This document shows positions 35,986-47,700 of a stretch of 64,000 bases of DNA, in pieces. The stretch spans positions 7,099,221 to 7,163,220 of the forward strand of contig CM030711.1 in assembly GCA_017979445.1 (NCBI GenBank). Direction: 5' to 3'. The DNA comes from Akebia trifoliata (lineage: Eukaryota > Streptophyta > Magnoliopsida > Ranunculales > Lardizabalaceae). The notes under the pieces are model-generated. The model did no database searches. It was not told the DNA's origin and was given only the letters and a program-made list of their open reading frames with translations. How positions within the stretch are numbered: the first letter of the stretch is position 1; the number at the start of each line of letters is the position of its first letter. The translations under genes were made by a program, and so were the position numbers.

Positions 35986-37173
35986 CAGGGGCGGAGCTAG
36001 TAAGGAGCTGGTGGGGGCGATACCCCCACAGAACTTTGAGACACCCCAATATTTTCACATGCTACATTTATCCTTACTCCCTCACCTCTCTCCCTATTTG
36101 CCCCCACACCCTCTCCTCACTCCAATTTCCCCCCCCCCCCCCCCCATAAAACTTTGAGACACCCCTATATTTTTAACTAATTAAATGCCCCATTTGTCCC
36201 CATTCCCTCACCTCTCTCGCTATTTGCCCTCACACCCTCACCCCCCTCCAATTTTTGCCCCCACATAACTTTGAGACACCCCTATATTTTCAACTAATTA
36301 CATGCCTCATTTGTCCCCCACTCCTTCACCTCTCAATTTTTTGTTGATGACATTGCCCTTTCATCGCGACTTCTCAAATATTAATTGGAAATGACCTAAA
36401 TATCATTTTCTTCAATTTCTAACTAAAAATCTCTTAATTTCTCCTTAAAATCACTTATCTTCACTATACAACTAACCATAGTTTGCCCCCACTGTAGGAA
36501 AAGCGTGGCTTCGCCCATGTCTCTAGTTTATTAATATTTCATAAGCTTCATTAAAATACTTTTTTAATTAGTTGGATAATTTGAATTGAATCACACATCC
36601 AAAAATGCATCCAATGTCTTGGATTATAAGCCACTAATCCGCCCCTGGACAATTACATCACTTTCATTTTATTATTTTATTATTTTTTGATAACTCTAGA
36701 TTCCAACTCCTCCATCAAACAAACAATTGAGATAAGAGGAATAACGAATATTTCCTAAAAATCAATATTGATCGCCTGAGAATCAATACAATTTTTTTTT
36801 CTAGGGGTACATTTTCTTGAAAACCTATATCATCTCAACCGTATGTTTGATGGAGAGCCTTAATGTGAGGTTAAACTTTTATTTGAAAATATGAATAACA
36901 TGCCCCATTTGCTCACACAAAACTTTGAGACACCCCTATATTTTCAACTAATTACATGCCTATTTGTTCCCACTCCCTCACCTTTTCAATTTTTTGATTG
37001 ATGACATTGCCTCTTGACCAGGACTTCTCAAATATTAATTGAAAATGATTTAAATATTATTTTCTTCAACTTCTAATTAAAAAGTTCTTAATTTCTCTCT
37101 AAAACCATTCATCTTCACCATACAACTAACCATAGTTTACCCCCGCTACAGAAAAATCCTGGCTCCACCCCTG
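35986..37173. mobile_element. hAT-like non-autonomous element with CAGGGGCGGAGC ends
   Basis: The left end CAGGGGCGGAGCTAG and the complement of the right end CAGGGGTGGAGCCAG agree at 13 of 15 bases. The flanks are a perfect 8-bp duplication ACCTTCCA (35978-35985 and 37174-37181). The interior repeats the phrase CTTTGAGACACCCC-TATTTT four times (near 36030, 36150, 36265 and 36920). An internal GGCTTCGCCCATG at about 36510 resembles a second right end, so internal duplication or nesting is likely. A C17 run lies at 36129-36145. Confidence 0.87.
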
Positions 37174-37181
37174 ACCTTCCA

Positions 37182-38628
37182 TTATAACCAACTTGATCTT
37201 AGTGGGTGTCGAGACTAAGAACGTGGTCAAACATTTACCAGATTTGCATATTTCGTTTCCATATGGTCATGTACAACAGTTCTCTTTCTCAAACAAGGCC
37301 ACAGTTGCTGCACATTATTAGGGTATCCCAAAATTACCATAACCAAAGATGAGATTCTTTTAGTCGCTTCAAGTGGTGAATATTTGACATACCCTCCAGC
37401 ATTTTCAAAAAAATCATTTAATTTTATCTCCCTAATTTTTTTCTTCTACCTTTGGTTTTGGTGACAAGATTGCCACTTGTTCTATCTAATTTGCTTAATT
37501 ATCCAATCTTTTCCTTTTGTTTTATCTTTTAAATCAGTGGTCTCTCTCTCTCTCTCCATAGGTATTGTTCGTGAACAAGCAAGATTTTCAAGGTGAATAT
37601 TCTGTCACATTGATTTATCCAAGGGTTTAGACAATTTGTCCGATATTCTGAAAATTTTAGTTTTTTTTTTTTTTTTTTTAAACTTATTTATAATAATAAT
37701 AATAATAAAAATAAATTTTTAATAATTTCAATATTTATTATCTAAATAAAAATATGATTTTTTGACTCACCATTGCACCTTATCTTTATATTTACTATCA
37801 TAATTGAGAGAAGGCCTAGTAAAAGTGATTGGACAAATTTGGATTCCAAACTAGACTCCCACATTAACATTTAAACTTCATGTAATCATAATCATTTTGG
37901 AAAGACAAAAAAACAAAATAAAATTGTAACACACTTTCCTAAAATCAGTCGGTTAGCTTTCAAAATTACAAAAATACCATTATACATATATATTATGTGA
38001 CCTTTAAAATATCCTTTAATTAATATTTTAAATTATAAATAAGCCCTTTAAAGGATTTTGACATGCCACCTTCTAATTTTATAAAAAGAATATAATTATT
38101 TGAATATAAATATGGGTAGTGTCCAACAGCAAACATGAGGAGTAAAATTTATCCTAGAGAGCTTAAAAGTTTTGGATTACACCGATTTTTTGTGAGGATG
38201 ATCTCCTCAGCAACTAATATTTATAATCTCATTAAAAGTGATTTGTAAATTAATAATAAAAATTGATGGTTCACAATTCTAAATCATTTTTTATGAGATC
38301 AGAAATTTCAAATTGACTCCCTATCGTTGGCTGCCAAACGGGATCTATAAATATATGTGGAGAAATATAAATAGTTATAAACAAAGTTAAAAGTTAGATG
38401 ACTCGGAAGGGTCAACTCGATATCTGTGGGGACCATGGGGGAAAAGACTAAAATACACTGTCAGTTTACAATTCCCTTAAGTTTTGGTGGGGTAACATAG
38501 GTCATTAGAATTTTTTAAGAAGGTCATTTTAGTCATTAAAACTAACTTACAAAAGACCACTACCTTTCCCTCCATAAACCGGTTAACAGAGCTTCAAAAC
38601 CTTGTAACGGTTCCTATGATCTCATCTC
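37182..38628. other. Intergenic spacer and 5' flank of the PPR gene
   Basis: AT-rich, with a CT microsatellite near 37540, a T18 run near 37660 and AATAAT repeats. Nothing gene-like. The last ~200 bases presumably contain the PPR promoter; I see no strong TATA box. Confidence 0.4.
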
Positions 38629-40749
38629 ATGATTTATACTCTCAGACCCGCCAAATCCCTTTGCTCTGTAATCCATTCTCCAATTTTATCGTCAAATCGA
38701 AAATGGGTCTCCACAATTTCACCAAAAAATCATCCTCGCCCTCCCGACCACCCCGAAGACACTCTCCTCTCATTTTTCGACAGCCTAAAAGATCACAAAA
38801 ACCCCATTTTCCAATTAATATTGGTTTCGGCCCTAAAATCTTGTTCATCCCTCTTAGCTATCTTCCAAGGTGAACAGATTCATTCTCTTGTCTTGAAATC
38901 TGGCCTCCACTCTAACATTTTTGTCCAGAATAGTTTGATTAACCTTTATGTGAAGTGTGGGTGCATTGAGGCAGCTCGTTCGATGTTTGATTCATGTTCA
39001 CTGTTAGATTCTGCATCTTGGAATACACTGATTGTTGGGTATGTGAAACTTGGTCGATTAGAAGATGCTCGTCGATTATTTGAAATAATGCCCCGTAGAG
39101 ATTGCATCTCATTCACCACTATGATCATGGGTTTAACCCAAAATAATTGCTCGGTTGAAGCTGTGGATATATTTAAAGAAATGCGAGCCATGGGTGTAAT
39201 TCCAAATGAAGTGACTCTAGCGAGTGTAATCTCGGCTTACGCTCATTTGAGTGGGAGCCATAATGGAAATATGCTTCATGCATTGGTAATTAAATATGGG
39301 CTTGAAGTGTTTACCCTTGTTTCGACCAATTTGATTCATATATACTCTATTTCTTCAAATTTAGTTGATGCGAAAATTATCTTTGACGAGATGCCTGAGC
39401 AAAACATAGTTACGTGGAATGCAATGTTGAACGGATATTCAAAAGCGGGTCTTGTTGATTCGGCGAGGGACTTGTTTGATAAGATTCCCATAAAAGATTT
39501 GGTTTCTTGGGGCACAATGATCGATGGGTATGTAAGAGTGGATAGGTTAGATGAGGCTATGGCTATGTACCGTGAGATGGTACGTGTGGGGATTAGACCC
39601 AATGAAGTCATGATTGTGGATTTGGTTTCGGCTTGTGGGCGGTCAATGGCAATTGACAAGGGTCGACAGTTTCATTGTATTACCATAAAGACTGGCTTGG
39701 ACTGCTATGTGTTCATGCAAGCAACAATAATCCATTTTTATGCAGCTTGTCGTAAGCTCGATCAAGCATGTTTGCAATTTGAATTGGGGTGTAAGAATAA
39801 TGTCTCATCTTGGAATGCTCTAATTGCGGGATTTGTAAGAAACAACATGATTGATTTGGCAAGGCAAGTATTCAATGCGATGCCCGAGCCCAAAAGAGAT
39901 GTTGTCTCATGGAGCTCAATGATTGCGGGTTATGCACAGATTGGGCAGTCTGATTTGACTTTGGAACTCTTCCATGAAATGCTTTCTAGTGGGGTCCAAC
40001 CAAATGAAATCACAATGGTGAGCATCCTCTCTAGCATTGCTAGTTCTGGTACAATAAAACAAGGAACATGGGTTATTGATTATATTCGTGGTAATTCCAT
40101 TCCTCTCAACGACAACTTAAGTGCGGGAGTCATTGATATGTATGCAAAGTGTGGGAGCATTGATAGTGCTTTAGAAGTGTTCTACCAAATCCAAGACAAG
40201 GCTACTTCAGTTTCACCGTGGAACGCAATTATATGTGGTCTGGCCATGCATGGACACGCAAACAAAGCACTTAGATTATTCTCGGACTTGCAAAGGACCC
40301 ACATAAAACCCAATTTGATAACGTTTATAGGAGTCTTGAGTGCGTGTTGCCATGCAGGGTTGGTTGAATTGGGGGAAAAATATTTCGAGTGCATGAAGAC
40401 AGTTTACGACATACAGCCAAACATCAAGCATTATGGTTGTATGGTTGATCTATTGGGGAGAGCTGGGCATCTAGAAGCGGCTGAACATTTGATAGCAAGC
40501 ATGCCCATGAAGGCAGATGTTGTGATATGGGGAACTTTGCTTGCTTCATGTAGAACTCATGGGAATGTCGAAATTGGAGAAAAGGCCGCAGAGAGTTTGG
40601 CGAAATTGGAGCCGGATCATGGAGCAGGAAAAGTCCTCCTGTCGAATATATATGCAGATGTTGGGAGGTGGGACGATGTGTTGCTCGTAAGGAGAATGAT
40701 ACAAAGCCAGAGAATGAAGAAGTTGCCTGGGTGCAGTGGTGTTGTGTGA
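38629..40749 (+). CDS. MEF18: PLS-class pentatricopeptide repeat protein, E subgroup (At5g19020/MEF18-like), 706 aa
   Basis: A single exon of 706 codons. The first ~35 residues are rich in Ser, Arg and Lys with few acids, fitting a mitochondrial targeting sequence. From about residue 95 onward come roughly fourteen tandem 31-36-residue PPR motifs, with typical signatures such as VQNSLINLYVKCGCIEAARS, NIVTWNAMLNGYSKAGLVDS, DVVSWSSMIAGYAQIGQ and HYGCMVDLLGRAGHLEAAEH. The C-terminal E motif (VVIWGTLLASCRTHGNVEIG) ends at GCSGVV; there is no DYW deaminase domain. Such proteins bind organelle RNA and position C-to-U editing, usually with a DYW protein in trans. The At5g19020 (MEF18) identity is inferred from class, intronless structure and the L34e-like neighbour, not from a search. 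The editing target in this plant is unknown. Confidence 0.92.
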   Translation: MIYTLRPAKSLCSVIHSPILSSNRKWVSTISPKNHPRPPDHPEDTLLSFFDSLKDHKNPIFQLILVSALKSCSSLLAIFQGEQIHSLVLKSGLHSNIFVQNSLINLYVKCGCIEAARSMFDSCSLLDSASWNTLIVGYVKLGRLEDARRLFEIMPRRDCISFTTMIMGLTQNNCSVEAVDIFKEMRAMGVIPNEVTLASVISAYAHLSGSHNGNMLHALVIKYGLEVFTLVSTNLIHIYSISSNLVDAKIIFDEMPEQNIVTWNAMLNGYSKAGLVDSARDLFDKIPIKDLVSWGTMIDGYVRVDRLDEAMAMYREMVRVGIRPNEVMIVDLVSACGRSMAIDKGRQFHCITIKTGLDCYVFMQATIIHFYAACRKLDQACLQFELGCKNNVSSWNALIAGFVRNNMIDLARQVFNAMPEPKRDVVSWSSMIAGYAQIGQSDLTLELFHEMLSSGVQPNEITMVSILSSIASSGTIKQGTWVIDYIRGNSIPLNDNLSAGVIDMYAKCGSIDSALEVFYQIQDKATSVSPWNAIICGLAMHGHANKALRLFSDLQRTHIKPNLITFIGVLSACCHAGLVELGEKYFECMKTVYDIQPNIKHYGCMVDLLGRAGHLEAAEHLIASMPMKADVVIWGTLLASCRTHGNVEIGEKAAESLAKLEPDHGAGKVLLSNIYADVGRWDDVLLVRRMIQSQRMKKLPGCSGVV

Positions 40750-41745
40750 TTAGTCCAAATGGTTCAGCTAACGTGAATCTCTACCTTTGTATTATGTATT
40801 CTGCATAAATTGCTACCATGTTTTACAAAGCATGTTAGGGCTCTTTAAATGAGAACACATTTTTGGAAGGGATGGTATGAAAAGTTATAGCTTTTGTAGG
40901 GTCAAGCAGTCAAGCCCAAGAAATTGGAATTATTAAGGTAAGGTCTGGACAGCGTGGAACCAATATAGAACAAAACAAGTAGGAATGCCAGTGACCTAAA
41001 TATCTTAACCTAAGAGCAACTCCAACGCACTCCCTGTCCCTCTCTTCGTCCCCTCTCACCTGCCATTTTAGAAAGTTTAATCCAAAATAGGGATCTCTAA
41101 CGCACTACCCATCCAAATCCCCACTTTGGAGAGTGAGATATTCACTCCCCATTTTGCAAAGCAAGTTTGAAGTACTCTCCATTTTTTTACTTCAAAAATT
41201 TCATGAACCCAGCTACTATTTTGGAGAGTCATTTTAGATAATAAGGGTCTTCAATGCTCTACCCATCTCCATCTCCATTTTGTGTTGAATTAAAAAAAAC
41301 ATGAAAATATTTATGGATAGTCAATTTAGATAACATGAAGAGAGTGCATACCTCTTGAATATTCAAAATGATTATCTATAAGTACATTGCTATCTATTTT
41401 GGATATCCACTTTGCAGTTGCTCTAAGTAGGCTTACTTCCTATATTTGCAAATTTGTCTTTAGACCAGATAAATTTGAGGCAAAGAAGGGAAAAAAAAAA
41501 CAGATTTCTCACTTTGATGAAAGTTAGCCTTATATTCTACTTAAAACACATGAAAGCATCCAGGGATGTGTAAAAACACTGCACAATGAATTCTACTGCA
41601 CAAGCATCAAAGACTTTACATAAAATAAAAAAGCGGGTTTACAGAGATCACGAGGTTGAATTCTGAGGGAAAAATTAATGAAAAAAAATAAAATAACAAC
41701 ACTAGGGAAAAATTATCACCCCAAAAAAAATGTTAGATATGAGGC
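40750..41745. other. Spacer between convergent PPR and MED33 genes
   Basis: It holds the 3' ends of both genes and the inverted-repeat element at 41013-41424. Nothing else is recognisable. Confidence 0.5.
41013..41424. mobile_element. MITE-like element with AGAGCAACT ends
   Basis: The left end AGAGCAACTCCAA and the complement of the right end AGAGCAACTGCAA match at 12 of 13 bases. The interior repeats CATTTTGGAGAGT and ACCCATC phrases. The target duplication is not clear, so the superfamily is left open. Confidence 0.65.
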
Positions 41746-44700
41746 TCATAATAACTCATTACTAATGATAAGTTCGGCCGCTGCACCCATTACCCCAATT
41801 CCACTTCTCCCTAACAAAGCCAAAGCAAGTTCCTCCTCATTCCACTGCCTCAGTCCATTGCTCATCCTCTTCAACACATCCGCATCTACTTCCAACAGCC
41901 ATGCTGGCGTGCACCCAACCATTAGGCTCACAAATCCTGACACATAGGCACGCCAAATTGCCCAATCACAACCAAGTGAGATCTTCCCATCAAGTGCACT
42001 TGCCAAGAATTCAAAGTGCGCTCCAATGACCTTTGGTCTCCGCTTTGAGGCCGATGATACAGAGTCCACACCCCAAGCAAATGTCCCGCACATCACGGTA
42101 AAGTATGCAAGTGTATAGCCCCCTAACATTCCACCCATTCCTCCACTACCACCGTCCTGCTCTACTCCGTGCACTGATAAAAACCAAGATGGCAAAGTTT
42201 CTTGGATCAAGGCATGAACCAAACCCGCCCCGCCCGATAACCACACGAATGAGGCCCCGAGTGAGGCCACGAGCTTGACCTTTTTCATTGCCCCGGCAAG
42301 AGAAACCTGCCCATATCTCATCCCGAACTTGGCCTTCTTCAGCTTCTCCGTACTCTCTCGCTGCTGCTCATTAGCTGCTATTTCTCTCACAGAGAACATC
42401 AAAAGAGAGAGAAGCTCTTCCGTCAAAAACATGATGTCTCTGATACATCTGTATACTCTCAAGTAGAGAATTCCTGGGGCAACGGGGGAGAACCCACCAT
42501 AGAAATGGGAACCAAATCCGTGGCCAAGAAGGGCCCCAACACCACCATTATTGGTACCGAGGCCTAGTGTAGCCGTAAAGCAACTCTTGAGAAGCTGAAC
42601 TACCGCATCACTGTTGTGGTGGAAGACAGTGCGAGATGCAGAGAAGATAAGGAAGTCTCCCCAACGCTTCACCTTCTGGGCCCACAAGGAAGCTATTATC
42701 GGCATGCATGGCCATGGACAACCCGCTGCGAGGCTCTCCAAGGCTGGGCCAGCCATGTTTAGAAAACGTTCCGAGGACCTACCAAGTTTATAGGTTATGG
42801 TAAGGCTCACAAAGGCTGCCAACGGCAACGGAAGTGTAGCTGGAGAGCTTCCTCCTGCCAGCAAAAAAGAAGCCTCAGCCATAAAAATAATAGAGAGCTG
42901 CTATTGGCACCTCAACTTTTACTTATTACATGCCAATTTCTTAAATTATTTATCGCGCCCTATTTAAAGATTAAAATACACCATTCAGACATAACAAAAG
43001 TTTGGTTCAAGTTATTATTTCAACATTACAAAGCATTATAACACATTGAAACAACTTCAACAGTTGTTTACAATTAGGATTAGGTCCATATAAAATCTTA
43101 AATCTAACAAATAGAAATCTAGAAGAAAATATAGACAGAGTGTTTATATTATTGCTTATTCTCAACCATGGACTTACTTATTTAGTTATTTTAATTGGGG
43201 TGTAATAAGTAAAAGTTGCGGTGCCAATAGAATCTCTCAAATAATAAAGTAAGTACTTGGGTGCTTTGGTTTGGTAAAGTTTTTCAGGAGAGACACTTGA
43301 AACCATCCAATAGTGGGTGGTCCTAAGATCCCTACATGTGTGCTTCAGAGGCAGCTTGGATAGCTTACTACTCTCATATGGCTGGAGCATTCCTCAAAAT
43401 ACATAAAAAGGGGGACTGAGGTAACATATGCAAACACCTGAGACAAGGCTTGGGACATCAACACCGGTGGCAGCTAGAATTCTCTTGATCTGCTCCTCAG
43501 CAGTGGACAGATTTGCGGCAGGGCTTGGCCAATCGGTTCCATTCATAAAAGCAGGCTTCCAAACACCACGTGTTACCTCGGCTGAGAAGTAGCTCACGAT
43601 TGTTGCCAAGGATGCAGGAAGAAAATCAGCTAGATCTTTAAGCCCTGAAATACAAGGTTAGAAAAGACGAGGTAAGGACAAGTTAGGCAAGCGAGAATTT
43701 AAGTTGGGTCATGTCAATCAAGACAAACCTGTAGCCAGTTCACGAGGAGAGAGTCTCCCATGTGAACATGCCGTAAGAGCCGCATCTACCACAAAGGGAA
43801 CAGCTTCCAAGATTTCCCATGCCGGTAATTTGGGTCTTAGAGAGGCATCGTCATTTCCAGGACCCGATGAACTACTACTTCCAGAAGTTAAAGACTGAGT
43901 TCCCCCTTTAGTTGTAGTTCTGAACATCATCTGTAGAAGCCCATCAACAATTTGATGAACTGGAGTTCCATGGACTAGGCCAGAGAGGGTTGAAGCTATA
44001 CATGCTTGATGTTGACGGTACCAAAGTTTTAATTTTGGAAATGAGTCCACAAAGATGGGTTGTTGCATAGGTGATGGACTAGCAGCAACGGTCGAGAGTT
44101 TCTTGCTTTTATTTTGATCATTTGGTGTATTTCCCAAGACTACTTGGGAGTTTCGCACTAATAGGAGGTATTCGGGGGTTAGTTGGGACCGGACTGGGGG
44201 AGCATCTCCCATAACATGTTCTAGAGGTGGATGATCAAATCTCCAAAGCCTCAATAGAAGAGTAAATGCGTTTGAGAACACTGCATGAGCATTGATTTCT
44301 TCTCCGGTTGCAAGAGTCCACATCATGTTGGGGACACATGACCCAAAAACCTCACAGATTGCCATCAATGCACCGGCAAGTTGCGGAACCTAAAAAAATT
44401 GAACAACATTAGAACTTAGTTGACACGGAGCTGGAATCCAAACCCCACCTTAGCATATTCAACTCCTCTCCAAATCATTCAAGTTTGAAGTAAAAAAGCA
44501 TAGAGAGCTTCAAGTGTGATGTGTCACGGTGCCTCGTGGTGTACCATTTTTGTCTGCGAATATTTGGTCCATTTTTTGGTGAACAAGCGCTGAACATTCA
44601 TGCTGATTGGAGACTCTTAGGAGATGGATTTGAGCACTTTTTCACAATGGGAAGTGCACACCAAGAGGATTCACCAGAGACTTGTCCAAGTTGAGTTGAC

Positions 44701-47700
44701 CAAGTCATGATACCATGTCAGTTGATCCTAATTTGGGATGAAATCAGGACAACTAGTCCAAGCCAACTTTTCTTTCCTTTTTTATTTTTATCGGTAGGCC
44801 TCTTTTTAATGAGATCAGTAACTTAGTGATGGCAGGAATTGACCCAGATCTAGAGCATCATCACCCATAGAATTTACCAACTAAGCACGCTGACACCTTC
44901 TTAGCCAAGCCAACTCAGACGAATCAACTGGGTTCAACTAAAAAATTTGAAGTATCTACGACTTTTAATCCTATAAGATGTGAAGTTCCCAGTGCAATGT
45001 CCATAATTTTTTCAACATGTGACCCACTCTCCATAAGGCTAGAAATGTTGGAATGGGCCAATTTTTGGAGAGAATTGTCTCCATGGTGAGGAGATCAGCC
45101 TCCCCTAAATCAGCCCTTGATTCTTCTACATGTGGGACTAACCCTCGTGTGTCACTCGACATATTTTTACCATAGCCAACCAGGAATCATAGTGTATGGA
45201 TGGAGAAGCTGAACATACCAAGCCATGTAACGATAAAATCTGGACAGCGTCAACTGATGCTATTCCCACAAGAATAGTGTTCAGCAACGGAGCAAAACCT
45301 ATCAAATGACTGTCACTCCCAGAATAATCGGCCGGAACCGGAGGCGACAACAGTTTTGTAACTAAACGGACTGTGTATTCCTGCAAGTAACATGGACAAA
45401 GAGTCATTGCCAACAAAAAAGACCTACACCCCACCCCATCAGGGGAGAAAACAAAACTGCAGAGCACTTGGAAAGGTTTTGACAAAGTTAAAAGCTACAA
45501 AAACTATGAAGTAGAATAACTTATGCAACAGTGACCTGGACACATCTGTGTCTGACACGTTTGAAGTGTCTGACATGACATGATAGAACAATCAGAACAC
45601 AAGGATTATACCACATTAGTTTAAACATATGAATATGAGGAGAATCTTTAACATGAAAATTTTTTATTAGTGATTTTTTACTATCAAATGACCTGATAAA
45701 TACGAGTAGATCTATAATAGGAAAGAACATCAAACAATCATAGATGTGTTCGAAAACTTAGTGTATGGAAGACGAAACATGCCAACTCTCAATTAGGTTT
45801 TTTTTTTTTTTAAATAACCAAAACATCAATGAAGGGTGACTTTTGTAAGAGTCAAGAAGTGTCGACATATGTATCCCAGTTGATGCAAGCTGATATGATA
45901 ATCTAAAAGTGTGGTGTAATATACAATAATCATGATCAAGCAGTCTTAAGCGCGTAGCTCTTTAATGGATCTAAAGGAATGACCTGTGCTCATTACCTGT
46001 ATGTTCCAACCCCGAATAAAAGATGCCCCACAAAGAATTGTAGCTGCAGATATCTTATCATCATCTGATCCATTAATTGCAATCTCAAATATTTTCTCGA
46101 GCTCCGCTAAGCTTCCATCAAATCCATGCGCTCAAATTCAGTGACTATACACATGGGTAAATTAACAGCAGAAAAGGGGAAGAAAGAAAGAATCTCTCAA
46201 ATTTTAGAGGGAAAAGTACAAGCATACCTTGAAGCGGGAGTTGAGACCAAAGCATTCGCCATTGCAGGGGTAAATGGGACCCCTTTCATCAACGACGACC
46301 AACCAGGCACTTGACTGGGAACACTATGAGGTATTTGGTTGATGCGCCCATTCACATACCCTGGCCAGAAATATGCTGATGTGTCCAATAGATTTCTAGC
46401 AATACAAGCCTCAACTATCAAATGGCGCAAATTTCCAGCTGCAAGCATATCCATAAAATTACGAACTTTTGCAGACATACCACAAACCACGAGGCCCAAA
46501 ACAAATACAAGATTGCCTTGATAGTTATCACTTAAACAATAATAAAATCAAATGAATTAAGTAATCAAAGAGGGAGGCTAAGCTATACATTTGGTAGACC
46601 CTGAGGAATAGAAGAATAAACGATACATGGCACACAGGCATGGGGATGTTAGACATACCATTCGATGGCTCACACCAAATAGTATCTCCTTCACCAAAAA
46701 TCAACCTGATCAAATGATAATGTCTATTAATGTATTATTGCAGTTGTTTAGAATTTGGAAGTCAATACAAGTAAGGTTGACATGTAAGGAAGAAGAATAC
46801 AGATTGGATGGTTGATATGGTGTAATCAGATTGACTTTTTCATGTAAGACACTCCTGAGAGAGACCCATCAGATGGTGGGGATCCTTTCCCATGCATGTA
46901 AGCCACGTGTATCAATGTGCCATATTAGTTTTCCCATTTTGAATGAGAAGAAATTATTTGCTTACAAGAGTTCATTGGCATGTAAGCCACATGTATCAAT
47001 GTGCCATATCAGTTTTCCAATTTTGAATGAGAAGGAATTATTTGCTTACAACAGTTCATTGGCATGTCATTCACGCTAATGCAATCAAAGTACCCACTCC
47101 CGACTGTGAGACCTGAAACAACCATCATTGCTTTTGCTGCGGCCTGATTGGCCACAGAAATAATTAATTGAGGTGGAGTCAGCAAGCCCTCATAATCCCC
47201 CAATATCTGTAAGCTGGAGACCAAATCCTTACGACGCTGTCCTACAACCTGTTTGTCACTCCATTGATTGATGGTGTTGTGTTCTGTTTCATCCATTAGT
47301 GCAACTTCTTCTTCTTCAATAATATCGGCGATTGCAAGTATTGTAATTGACAACAGCATGCATAAGCGAGTATCAAGGTGAGGTACTGGACCCTCAATGG
47401 GATCCCTTTCCTAACAGACAACCAAAAAAAAAAAAAAAAGAGTGAAAAAAACCTGTGTAGGGAGCACCACTTATCTTCTTGAAAATCAAATATTTGGGGT
47501 GGGGGGGAGACTATTTTCAGTAACAACAAATTTTAATCCCATCGGGATGAATTACCCGTTGAACATGCCGAATAGCTGCAAACCAAAGACCTAAAAAGGT
47601 ATCATGCCAGGTGGTACCATTAATTGCTTGAAGAGACTTTATGAAACCTGTATAAAATAAGATCCATTAAAAGCCATCCCAAGGAACATTGATTTGAATG

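Noticed and set aside
42275..42466. Plus-strand frames antisense to MED33 exon 12 (also 41678-41947)
   Set aside because: They are shadows of the conserved minus-strand coding exon.
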